DNA from: an uncultured Bacteroidales bacterium
GTDB lineage: Bacteria; Bacteroidota; Bacteroidia; Bacteroidales; JAUNSR01
DNA length: 6,530 bases
Direction of reading: 5' to 3'
Assembly (NCBI GenBank): GCA_947074245.1
Contig: CAMTOW010000122.1
Location: forward strand, 1-6,530
Shown here: in pieces, positions 1 through 6,479 of the stretch
Layout of the letters: every line of letters begins with the position of its first letter
Numbering within the stretch: position 1 is the stretch's first letter
The notes under the pieces: model-generated
The model's input: only the letters and a program-made list of their open reading frames with translations
What the model was told of the DNA's origin: nothing
Database searches by the model: none
Program-made: the position numbers and the translations under genes

Positions 1-205
1 ATATGTTTTTTTCGTTTAATCCCAGTTTATAAAAATCACCATTATTATCATTCACCCAAAGGTTTTAATATACGATTAAAGGAAGCTTAACAGGGAATTT
101 ATACATATTTCAATCGGAATGGCATCTCGGGTTTACAATTAAACAAAAATAACGTTGAAATCAGATTCAAGTGCCACTCTTTCCGAGTTTTTAGGAAAAG
201 CTGTC
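1..205. other. AT-rich intergenic stretch without a supported gene
   Basis: This stretch is strongly AT-rich and all frames are broken by frequent stops. No start codon here opens a reading frame that reaches the window edge on either strand. No tRNA-like or strong GC-rich hairpin structure is visible. A perfect minus-strand TAnnTTTG box lies at 151-144 but has no TTTG element at the usual spacing. The stretch is best read as the distal leader or spacer upstream of the phosphofructokinase gene. Confidence 0.6.
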
Positions 206-236
206 TTTGAATTATGAAATTAAATTTTCAAATTTG
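206..236 (+). promoter_or_regulatory. Putative Bacteroidetes-type promoter of the PPi-PFK gene
   Basis: A TTTG element at 206-209 is followed after 19 bases by CAAATTTG at 229-236. This matches the Bacteroidetes sigma factor pattern (TTTG, 19-21 bases, TAnnTTTG) at all defined positions except the first T of the -7 box. Transcription would start near 240-243 and leave a leader of about 56-60 bases. The match is by eye, and short AT-rich motifs arise easily by chance in this region. Confidence 0.5.
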
Positions 237-244
237 CAGTCGCA

Positions 245-263
245 AAATATTGTAGTAATATTT
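245..263 (+). other. Small A/U hairpin in the predicted 5' leader
   Basis: AAATATT (245-251) and AATATTT (257-263) are perfect inverted repeats around a five-base loop, GTAGT. The stem would sit almost at the 5' end of the predicted transcript. It contains only A-U pairs, so it is weak. It could protect the messenger 5' end or be a chance product of AT-rich sequence. Confidence 0.3.
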
Positions 264-298
264 AGAAAATAAAGTATAATTCAAATTGTCTTTAAACA

Positions 299-1948
299 AT
301 GAAAAAAAGCGCTTTACAGATCGCTCGTGCTGCATACCAGCCTAAATTGCCGAAAGCATTAAGAGGTGCAGTTAAAATTTCTGAAGGTGCAGCGACTCAG
401 TCGGTTGCTGACCAGGAAGAGATCCAAAAACTTTTCCCGAACACTTACGGTCTACCTTCACTGACTTTCGTAGAAAGTACTGAAGCCAACAATTCTCCTG
501 TTATGAACGCAGGTGTAATCCTTTCCGGCGGACAGGCTCCGGGCGGACACAATGTTATCGCAGGCCTTTTCGACGGTTTGAAGACAATGAATCCGGAAAA
601 CAAACTGTACGGTTTCCTTCTTGGACCGGGCGGATTGGTTGATCACAACTACATCGAACTTACTGCTGAGATCATCGACGAATACCGCAACACAGGTGGT
701 TTCGACATCATTGGATCCGGCCGTACGAAACTGGAAGAGACTGCACAGTTCGACAAAGGTCTTGAGATCTTGAAAAAACTAAGCATCTCTGCTTTGGTAA
801 TCATCGGAGGTGACGACTCAAACACAAATGCTTGTGTTCTTGCTGAATACTACGCTCAGATCAACGCCGGCGTTCAGGTAATCGGTTGTCCGAAAACAAT
901 CGACGGTGACTTGAAAAACTCTGAAATCGAAACTTCTTTCGGATTCGACACAGCTTGTAAAGTTTACTCTGAGGTGATCGGTAACATCGAACGTGACTGT
1001 AACTCAGCTAAAAAATACTGGCACTTCATCAAAATGATGGGTCGTTCTGCTTCTCACATCGCTTTGGAATGTGCTTTGCAGACTCAGCCGAACATCTGTA
1101 TCATCTCTGAAGAGGTTGAGGCGAAAAACCTGACTCTTGACGAGGTAGTTAATCAGATCGCTGCTACCGTTGCGACTCGTGCCGCAAACGGTGACAACTT
1201 CGGTACGGTATTGATCCCTGAAGGTTTGATCGAATTCATCCCTGCGATGAAAAACCTGATCTCTGAACTAAACGACTTCCTTGCTCACAACGCGGCGGAA
1301 TTCGCTATGATCAAGAAATCGGCTCAGCGCGAATACATCATTCAGCATCTTTCTGCTGACAACGCAACCGTTTACGCAAGCCTTCCGGAAGGTGTTGCTC
1401 GTCAGTTGACTTTGGATCGTGACCCACACGGTAACGTACAGGTATCATTGATCGAAACAGAAAAACTTTTGGGTGAAATGGTTGCTCGTCGTCTTTCTGA
1501 AATGAAAAAAGACGGTCAGTACAACGGTAAATTCGCTCCGCTTTACCACTTCTTCGGATACGAAGGTCGTTGCGCGGCTCCGTCAAACTTCGACGCTGAC
1601 TATTGCTACTCTCTAGGATTTAACGCGGCAATGCTAATCGGCGCAGGTAAAACAGGTTATATGTCTTCTATCAAAAACCTGACTAGCCCGGCTGACCAAT
1701 GGATCGCAGGTGGTATTCCAATCACAATGATGATGAACATGGAACGTCGTCACGGTGAAATGAAACCGGTAATCCAGAAAGCTCTTGTAAAATTGGATGG
1801 CGCTCCTTTCAAAGCGTTCGCTTCAATGCGTGACGAGTGGGCTAAATCAACTGCTTACATCTATCCGGGTCCAATCCAGTACTTCGGCCCTGCTGAAGTT
1901 TGCGATCAGGCGACAATCACATTGCAGCTTGAGAACGCTAGCAAGTAA
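299..1948 (+). CDS. pfp: Pyrophosphate--fructose 6-phosphate 1-phosphotransferase (PPi-PFK, long form)
   Basis: This cytoplasmic glycolytic enzyme (EC 2.7.1.90) reversibly phosphorylates fructose 6-phosphate to fructose 1,6-bisphosphate using pyrophosphate instead of ATP. The 549 residues fit the long bacterial/plant-like PPi-PFK clade, and the protein looks complete. Visible motifs in order are the phosphate-binding GGQAPGGHN (77-85), GGDDSN (170-175), PKTIDGD (198-204), MGRSASH (247-253) and YEGRCAAPSNFD (421-432). The second Asp of GGDD (D173), where ATP enzymes have Gly, and the Lys of PKTIDGD (K199) are the family hallmarks of pyrophosphate use. D202 is the expected catalytic base. The start at 299 follows an A-rich stretch with no Shine-Dalgarno sequence, which is usual in this phylum, and gives the expected N-terminus (KSALQIARAAYQPKLPKAL). 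Arginine is mostly CGT and serine largely TCT, suggesting high expression. It appears monocistronic, with a promoter-like element upstream and a strong terminator downstream. Confidence 0.97.
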   Translation: MKKSALQIARAAYQPKLPKALRGAVKISEGAATQSVADQEEIQKLFPNTYGLPSLTFVESTEANNSPVMNAGVILSGGQAPGGHNVIAGLFDGLKTMNPENKLYGFLLGPGGLVDHNYIELTAEIIDEYRNTGGFDIIGSGRTKLEETAQFDKGLEILKKLSISALVIIGGDDSNTNACVLAEYYAQINAGVQVIGCPKTIDGDLKNSEIETSFGFDTACKVYSEVIGNIERDCNSAKKYWHFIKMMGRSASHIALECALQTQPNICIISEEVEAKNLTLDEVVNQIAATVATRAANGDNFGTVLIPEGLIEFIPAMKNLISELNDFLAHNAAEFAMIKKSAQREYIIQHLSADNATVYASLPEGVARQLTLDRDPHGNVQVSLIETEKLLGEMVARRLSEMKKDGQYNGKFAPLYHFFGYEGRCAAPSNFDADYCYSLGFNAAMLIGAGKTGYMSSIKNLTSPADQWIAGGIPITMMMNMERRHGEMKPVIQKALVKLDGAPFKAFASMRDEWAKSTAYIYPGPIQYFGPAEVCDQATITLQLENASK

Positions 1949-1971
1949 TTGACCCCATTTTAACATATTAT

Positions 1972-2025
1972 AAAGACGCAAAGTCGACGGCGTAACCGTT
2001 TGACTTTGCGTCTTTTCTCTTTTTT
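1972..2025 (+). terminator. Strong intrinsic terminator after PPi-PFK
   Basis: A 14-base arm at 1972-1985 (AAAGACGCAAAGTC) pairs perfectly with 2002-2015. An inner ACGG (1987-1990) pairs with CCGT (1996-1999) around the loop CGTAA. The downstream side is T-rich (2013-2016, then six T at 2020-2025). The hairpin starts 23 bases after the phosphofructokinase stop codon, so it should end that transcript. Confidence 0.9.
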
Positions 2026-2036
2026 GGCTATCTTCG
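2005..2036 (+). promoter_or_regulatory. Putative promoter of the GH92 gene, overlapping the terminator
   Basis: TTTG at 2005-2008 is followed after 20 bases by TATCTTCG at 2029-2036, which matches five of the six defined positions of the Bacteroidetes -7 box TAnnTTTG. The -33 element lies inside the 3' arm of the preceding terminator stem. Transcription would start around 2040-2043, leaving a short leader of roughly 13-16 bases before the ATG at 2056. Confidence 0.5.
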
Positions 2037-2046
2037 GCGCACAAAT

Positions 2047-2050
2047 AGGA
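2047..2050 (+). promoter_or_regulatory. Shine-Dalgarno-like AGGA of the GH92 gene
   Basis: AGGA ends five bases before the ATG at 2056 and supports this start. Recognisable Shine-Dalgarno sequences are not the rule in Bacteroidetes. The heptamer AGGATCC here recurs in the leader of the isomerase gene at 4346-4352. Confidence 0.5.
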
Positions 2051-2055
2051 TCCAC

Positions 2056-4257
2056 ATGAAAAGAATCATTCCATTTATCTCAATCGCATTATGTATCTCC
2101 TCGTGTTCGGAAGGAGAAAAAAACAAAGATTTCACTCAATTCGTAAACCCATTTATCGGTACTGATTTCACAGGGAATACCTATCCGGGAGCTACCGTGC
2201 CGTTTGGTATGGTGCAGCTGAGCCCAGACAACGGAATTTCGGGATGGGACCGCATCGCCGGTTATTTTTATCCGGACAGCACCATCGCCGGATTCAGCCA
2301 CACCCATCTTACGGGTACGGGCGCGGGCGATCTGTATGACATCTCGTTCATGCCGGTGACAATCCCGTTCATCGAAGATGAGAGTCCGCTTGGAGTACAC
2401 TCTAAGTTCTCGCACGACAATGAAAAAGCGGAAGCCGGTTACTACCAGGTACTTTTGTCTGACTACGACATCAATGTGGAACTGACGGCGACCGATCGTT
2501 GCGGTATCCAGAAATACACGTTTCCGGAAGCGCACAGCGCCGTGTTCCTGAACTTGTCGAAAGCAATGAACTGGGACTTTACCAAAGATTCTTATATAGA
2601 GGTGGTAGACTCGGTAACGATCCGCGGATACCGTATGTCGGAAGGTTGGGCCAACGATCAGCGCGTTTACTTCGTTTCGCAATTCTCTCGTCCGTTCGAG
2701 GCGGTTTATATGGATTCTACGGCAATCATCTATCCGGCCGATAAGAAACGTTGCGGAACAGGCTATATCGCCCGTTTCGACTTCAACACCAAACCGGGTG
2801 AGGAAATCATGGTTCGCACTGCTCTTTCGGGAGTTGACCTGGAGGGCGCGATGAAAAACCTGAACGCTGAAGCGACTCATTGGAATTTCGACCAATACCG
2901 CACGGATGCCCGCAACAAGTGGAACACCGAGTTGGCGAAAGTGGAAGCGCAATCGACCGATACAGACGCTTTGACTAATTTCTATACGGCTCTTTACCAT
3001 ACGATGACCGCTCCGACAATCTTCTCGGATGTTGACGGACGTTACTTCGGTGCCGACAAACAGATTCATCAGACGAACGGATGGACGAACTATTCGACAT
3101 TCTCTTTGTGGGATACGTATCGTGCTTCTCATCCACTTTATACTTATACGCAGCCGGAACGCGTAAACGACATGGTCGAATCGTTTTTGGCACACTACCG
3201 CGAACACGGTATGCTTCCGGTATGGAACTTCTACGGAAACGAAACGGATATGATGATCGGATACCACTCGGTACCGGTGATCGTTGACGCTTATATGAAA
3301 GGTATCGGCAAATTCGACGCCAAAGAAGCGCTTGCCGCATGTGTGGCGACTGCCAACAAAGACGATTATCGCTCGATCGGTACCTATAAAAAACTAGGCT
3401 ATGTACCTTACGATCAGGATATCGAATCGGTATCGAAAACTCTGGAGTACGCTTTCGACGATTATTGCATCGCTTTGATGGCGGAGAAAATGGGTGAGAA
3501 AGAAACTGCGGACGAGTTCTACAAACGCGCTCAGTTCTACCGCAACCAGTATAATTCGGAATCGGGCTTCATGCAACCGCGCGATTCGAAAGGAAACTGG
3601 ATCGCCGGATTCGATGCGAAAGACTATACGGAACACATCACCGAAAGCAACGGCTGGCAGTATCTATGGTCGGTTCAGCACGATGCGAAAGGATTGAAAG
3701 ACCTGATGGGCGGCGACGATGTAATGCTTCGCAAACTCGACAGCATGTTTACGTTTGTTCCTGCGGCTGACGAAGAACTTCCGATCTTCTCAACGGGTAT
3801 GATCGGCCAGTACGCTCACGGAAATGAACCGAGCCACCACGTGATCTACTTCTACAACGAAGTGAACCGTCCGGACAAAACTCAGGAATATGCGGCTCAG
3901 GTGATGCACGAACTTTACTTGAACACGCCTGCGGGATTGTGCGGAAACGAAGATTGCGGGCAGATGTCTGCATGGTATGTGTTCTCGGCGATGGGATTCT
4001 ATCCGGTAAATCCGGCTTCGGGCGAATACGAAATCGGTACGCCGCTGTTCCCTGAAACCAAAATGCACCTGGCAAACGGCAAAACATTCACCGTGAAAGC
4101 TCCGGGAGTTTCGAAAGAGAACTTCTACGTGCGTTCGGTTAAGTTGGATGGCAAACCATTGGCGACATCATTCATCACGCACGATCAGATCATGAACGGT
4201 TCGACGCTCGAATTCGAAATGGCTTCGACTCCTCAACCGGCATGGTTTAAAAAATAA
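2056..4257 (+). CDS. GH92 family alpha-mannosidase, lipoprotein
   Basis: This is a calcium-dependent exo-acting alpha-mannosidase family (GH92) that inverts at the anomeric carbon and removes mannose from N-glycans or mannans. The 733 residues are close to the family's usual length. A lipoprotein signal is visible: a charged start, a hydrophobic segment (4-16) and lipobox ISSC with lipidated Cys17. The following SEGEKNKD is only partly acidic, so surface exposure is possible but not assured. Family blocks include NPFIGTDFTGNTYPGATVPFG (31-51; beta-sandwich domain), GFSHTHLTGTGAGD (79-92), SLWDTYRASHPL (350-361), ETDMMIGYHSVPVIVDA (396-412), TESNGWQYLWSVQHD (529-543), HGNEPSHH (588-595) and GNEDCGQMSAWYVFSAMGFYP (630-650). 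By family analogy E530 is the likely general acid and D633 a candidate base. Linkage specificity cannot be read from this. Serine codons favour TCG, unlike the gene before it. It is flanked by hairpins and appears to be transcribed alone. Confidence 0.95.
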   Translation: MKRIIPFISIALCISSCSEGEKNKDFTQFVNPFIGTDFTGNTYPGATVPFGMVQLSPDNGISGWDRIAGYFYPDSTIAGFSHTHLTGTGAGDLYDISFMPVTIPFIEDESPLGVHSKFSHDNEKAEAGYYQVLLSDYDINVELTATDRCGIQKYTFPEAHSAVFLNLSKAMNWDFTKDSYIEVVDSVTIRGYRMSEGWANDQRVYFVSQFSRPFEAVYMDSTAIIYPADKKRCGTGYIARFDFNTKPGEEIMVRTALSGVDLEGAMKNLNAEATHWNFDQYRTDARNKWNTELAKVEAQSTDTDALTNFYTALYHTMTAPTIFSDVDGRYFGADKQIHQTNGWTNYSTFSLWDTYRASHPLYTYTQPERVNDMVESFLAHYREHGMLPVWNFYGNETDMMIGYHSVPVIVDAYMKGIGKFDAKEALAACVATANKDDYRSIGTYKKLGYVPYDQDIESVSKTLEYAFDDYCIALMAEKMGEKETADEFYKRAQFYRNQYNSESGFMQPRDSKGNWIAGFDAKDYTEHITESNGWQYLWSVQHDAKGLKDLMGGDDVMLRKLDSMFTFVPAADEELPIFSTGMIGQYAHGNEPSHHVIYFYNEVNRPDKTQEYAAQVMHELYLNTPAGLCGNEDCGQMSAWYVFSAMGFYPVNPASGEYEIGTPLFPETKMHLANGKTFTVKAPGVSKENFYVRSVKLDGKPLATSFITHDQIMNGSTLEFEMASTPQPAWFKK

Positions 4258-4277
4258 TCGAATGATAATTCATAACT

Positions 4278-4320
4278 TAAGGTCAGATTACCGGCGCAAT
4301 GCCGGTAGTATCTGACCTTA
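4278..4320 (+). terminator. Long hairpin after the GH92 gene, probable terminator
   Basis: TAAGGTCAGAT (4278-4288) pairs with ATCTGACCTTA (4310-4320), and the adjacent TACCGGC (4289-4295) pairs with GCCGGTA (4301-4307). The loop is GCAAT and a two-base GT bulge lies on the 3' side. The 18-pair stem is very stable, but the sequence after it (TTGTTTACTCC) is a poor U-tract. It may terminate only partly, or act as a 3'-end stabiliser or processing site, with some readthrough into the isomerase gene. No good promoter is visible between this hairpin and position 4359. Confidence 0.65.
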
Positions 4321-4343
4321 TTGTTTACTCCTAATTCAAAGAG

Positions 4344-4349
4344 AAAGGA
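4344..4349 (+). promoter_or_regulatory. Shine-Dalgarno-like AAAGGA of the isomerase gene
   Basis: AAAGGA ends nine bases before the ATG at 4359 and supports that start. It is part of a longer purine run, AAAGAGAAAGGA. Confidence 0.5.
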
Positions 4350-4358
4350 TCCGTTAGT

Positions 4359-5183
4359 ATGAAAAAGACTGTTTTCGGCATCTTATTTGCCTGTTTATGC
4401 GTCTGTTCCTGTTCGGAAAAACAGAAAAGCAGCGAAACCATCGCTCTGATTGAAACCGATCTGGGTGATATCCGCGTAAAACTTTACAACGAAACTCCCA
4501 AACATCGCGACAATTTCATTAAACTTGCAAACGAAGGTTTTTACGACAGTCTGCTTTTCCACCGCGTGATTCCCGAATTCATGATTCAGGGTGGCGATCC
4601 GCTCTCTAAAAACGCTCTTTCGACGACGATGCTCGGTTCGGGCGATACGGGCGAACTGATTCCCGCCGAGTTCTGCTTTCCGCGTTATTTTCACAAACGA
4701 GGCGCTCTTGCCGCCGCGCGCGAAGGGGATGACAAGAATCCGGAAATGCAATCGAGCGGTTGCCAGTTCTATCTGGTCTACGGCAAGACGTTCACCGACC
4801 GGGAACTGAATGAGATTGAGCGCTCGCGAAAAGAAAAGACGCTTCAGAAAATCGTGAACCGACTGGTTGAATCCGACGATAAAAACAAGGCGATGCTCGA
4901 ACAGAGCGACGACATCAAACGGATACAGCTGTATATGGATAGCGTACGCACCGAAGCGATCGGGATTTATGAAGCCGAACTCACACCGTTCGTATTCCCC
5001 GAAGAGGTTCGCCAGGTATACCGCACGGAAGGAGGCACGCCCTGGCTCGACGACAATTATACCGTTTTCGGCGAAGTGACCGAAGGACTGGAAGTGATCG
5101 ACCGAATCCAGCAGGTGAAAACCGGCTCGATGAACCGACCCGCACAAGACATTAAGATGAAGATTAAAATAATTAAACCATGA
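4359..5183 (+). CDS. Cyclophilin-type peptidyl-prolyl cis-trans isomerase, lipoprotein with internal insertion
   Basis: The protein should catalyse cis-trans isomerisation of Xaa-Pro bonds and assist folding of exported proteins. A lipoprotein signal is visible: MKK, a hydrophobic stretch (4-17) and probable lipidated Cys18 in VCSC, although Cys16 is also possible. The following SEKQKSSE is not strongly acidic, so a periplasm-facing anchor is more likely than surface display. The cyclophilin fold starts near residue 27. FHRVIPEFMIQGGD (67-80) holds R69, F74 and Q77, equivalent to human CypA R55, F60 and Q63. SSGCQFYLVYG (132-142) and PWLDDNYTVFGEV (228-240), with W229 matching CypA W121, complete the active site. 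Between these two blocks, at about 144-226, lies a charged, probably helical insertion that explains the length of 274 residues against about 165 for a minimal cyclophilin. The stop codon overlaps the start of the M16 peptidase gene (ATGA), so the two are cotranscribed and probably translationally coupled. Confidence 0.92.
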   Translation: MKKTVFGILFACLCVCSCSEKQKSSETIALIETDLGDIRVKLYNETPKHRDNFIKLANEGFYDSLLFHRVIPEFMIQGGDPLSKNALSTTMLGSGDTGELIPAEFCFPRYFHKRGALAAAREGDDKNPEMQSSGCQFYLVYGKTFTDRELNEIERSRKEKTLQKIVNRLVESDDKNKAMLEQSDDIKRIQLYMDSVRTEAIGIYEAELTPFVFPEEVRQVYRTEGGTPWLDDNYTVFGEVTEGLEVIDRIQQVKTGSMNRPAQDIKMKIKIIKP

Positions 5184-6421
5184 TTGAAGTAAACCGCTAC
5201 AAATTAGCCAACGGACTGACGTTGCTCCATCAGCAGGACGACAGTACGCAGATGATCGCCGTGAACCTTTTATACAATGTAGGTTCGCGTGACGAGGACC
5301 CGCAACAGACGGGATTCGCGCATCTGTTCGAACACCTGATGTTCGGAGGTTCGGAAAATATTCCCGAGTTTGACACCCCGATTCAGGAAGCCGGCGGAGA
5401 AAACAACGCGTGGACAAGCGACGATATCACCAACTATTACGAAGTGGTGCCGAAAGAGAATGCCGAAGTAGCGTTCTGGCTCGAATCAGACCGTATGCTT
5501 TGTCTTAATTTCAATCAGAAAAGCCTCGACGTGCAGAAACAGGTGGTGATCGAAGAGTTCAAACAACGCTGTCTGAACCAGCCTTACGGCGATATCCCCC
5601 ATCTGATCCGCAGCATGGCTTATCAGAAACATCCGTACAACTGGCCAACCATCGGAAAAGAACCGGCTCATATCGAAAATGCCACATTGGAAGATGTGAA
5701 AAACTTCTTTTTCCATCATTACGCTCCCAACAACGCGATCCTCTCGATCGTGGGAAACATCAGTTTCGAAGAGACCATCGCTCTGACCGAAAAATGGTTC
5801 GGACCGATTCCGCAGCGTAACGTACGCCAGCGCAATCTGCCGGTAGAACCGCCGCAGACGGAGGCGCGCTTCATGGAAGTGACGCGCAACGTTCCGATCG
5901 ACGCTATCACCAAGGCTTACCACATGTGCGCCCGGATGGAACCCGATTATCATGCGATGGATATCCTTTCGGATATTCTCTCCAACGGAGCCTCATCGCG
6001 ATTGGTGCAACGCCTGATTATGGAAAAACAGCTTTTCAGCGAAGTGAACGCCTACATCAGCGGCAGCATCGAACCGGGCTTGTTTTATGTAACGGGCAAA
6101 CCGGCTCCGGGCATCTCGCTCGAAACAGCCGATAAAGCGCTGCAACATGAGCTAGAGATTCTGAAAGAGGAACTGGTCAGCGAATACGAACTGCGCAAAC
6201 TGGTTAATAAATTCGAGTCGCAAGACGTATTCTCCAATATCAATTATCAGAACAAAGCCACCAATCTAGGCTATTTCGAACTTCTGTCGTGTGCGGAAGA
6301 TATCAATACCGAAGTAGACAAATATCTGGCTCTGACTCCGGAAAAAGTGCGCGACGCCGCTCGCAAATATTTCCGCGAAGAGAACTGTTCGACGCTTTAT
6401 TACAAAGCCGAAAAGAAATAA
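5180..6421 (+). CDS. M16 family zinc metallopeptidase (M16B-like, catalytic subunit type)
   Basis: This is a zinc peptidase of the pitrilysin/insulinase-like M16 clan, related to mitochondrial processing peptidase. The inverted zinc motif HLFEH (48-52) supplies two His ligands and catalytic E51; E125 or E126 in VVIEEFKQR is the expected third ligand, 73-74 residues downstream. GGENNAWTSDDITNYYEVVP (72-91) is the typical substrate-strand block. The C-terminal M16 domain starts near 170. Its ASSRLVQRLIMEKQLFSEVNAY region (271-292) lacks the Arg and Tyr usually seen as LREEKGLAY in the partner subunit. At 413 residues it is one complete half-unit that should dimerise to form the closed chamber. 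No signal peptide is visible, so it is predicted to be cytoplasmic, although the cotranscribed isomerase is exported. The start codon overlaps the upstream stop as ATGA and has no Shine-Dalgarno sequence, which fits translational coupling. A strong terminator follows. Confidence 0.93.
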   Translation: MIEVNRYKLANGLTLLHQQDDSTQMIAVNLLYNVGSRDEDPQQTGFAHLFEHLMFGGSENIPEFDTPIQEAGGENNAWTSDDITNYYEVVPKENAEVAFWLESDRMLCLNFNQKSLDVQKQVVIEEFKQRCLNQPYGDIPHLIRSMAYQKHPYNWPTIGKEPAHIENATLEDVKNFFFHHYAPNNAILSIVGNISFEETIALTEKWFGPIPQRNVRQRNLPVEPPQTEARFMEVTRNVPIDAITKAYHMCARMEPDYHAMDILSDILSNGASSRLVQRLIMEKQLFSEVNAYISGSIEPGLFYVTGKPAPGISLETADKALQHELEILKEELVSEYELRKLVNKFESQDVFSNINYQNKATNLGYFELLSCAEDINTEVDKYLALTPEKVRDAARKYFREENCSTLYYKAEKK

Positions 6422-6441
6422 CCGATATCCCGTCGGTATCT

Positions 6442-6479
6442 GCCCCGTTTCCGAAATGGAAACGGGGCTTTTTGTTTTT
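6442..6479 (+). terminator. Strong intrinsic terminator after the M16 peptidase gene
   Basis: GCCCCGTTTCC (6442-6452) and GGAAACGGGGC (6458-6468) form a perfect 11-pair stem with a GAAAT loop, followed by TTTTTGTTTTT (6469-6479). It lies 20 bases after the stop codon and closes the isomerase/peptidase unit. On the minus strand the stem is not followed by a T-run, so it looks one-directional. A smaller hairpin, ACCGA/TCGGT (6421-6437), lies between the stop codon and this stem. Confidence 0.95.

Noticed and set aside
144..151. Perfect minus-strand TAnnTTTG (TATTTTTG) as a promoter for a leftward divergent gene
   Set aside because: No TTTG lies 19-21 bases upstream of it on that strand, and no leftward reading frame from an ATG in 1-139 stays open to the edge.
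1..298. Riboswitch or small RNA in the long upstream region
   Set aside because: No conserved riboswitch core, stable GC-containing stem or terminator-like structure is visible.
285..300. ATTGT/ACAAT hairpin that would include the phosphofructokinase start codon
   Set aside because: Five mostly A-U pairs are too weak to hide a start codon. Chance is the simplest explanation in this AT-rich leader.
2089..3267. 392-codon open frame on the minus strand opposite the GH92 gene
   Set aside because: It is in codon register with the GH92 gene, so it stays open simply because that gene avoids TTA, CTA and TCA codons there. The translation is Arg/Val/Phe-rich and has no recognisable domain.
4395..5417. 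340-codon open frame on the minus strand opposite the isomerase and the start of the peptidase gene
   Set aside because: It is in register with the isomerase codons over most of its length and has the low-complexity composition of an antisense shadow. The sense genes have clear family motifs.
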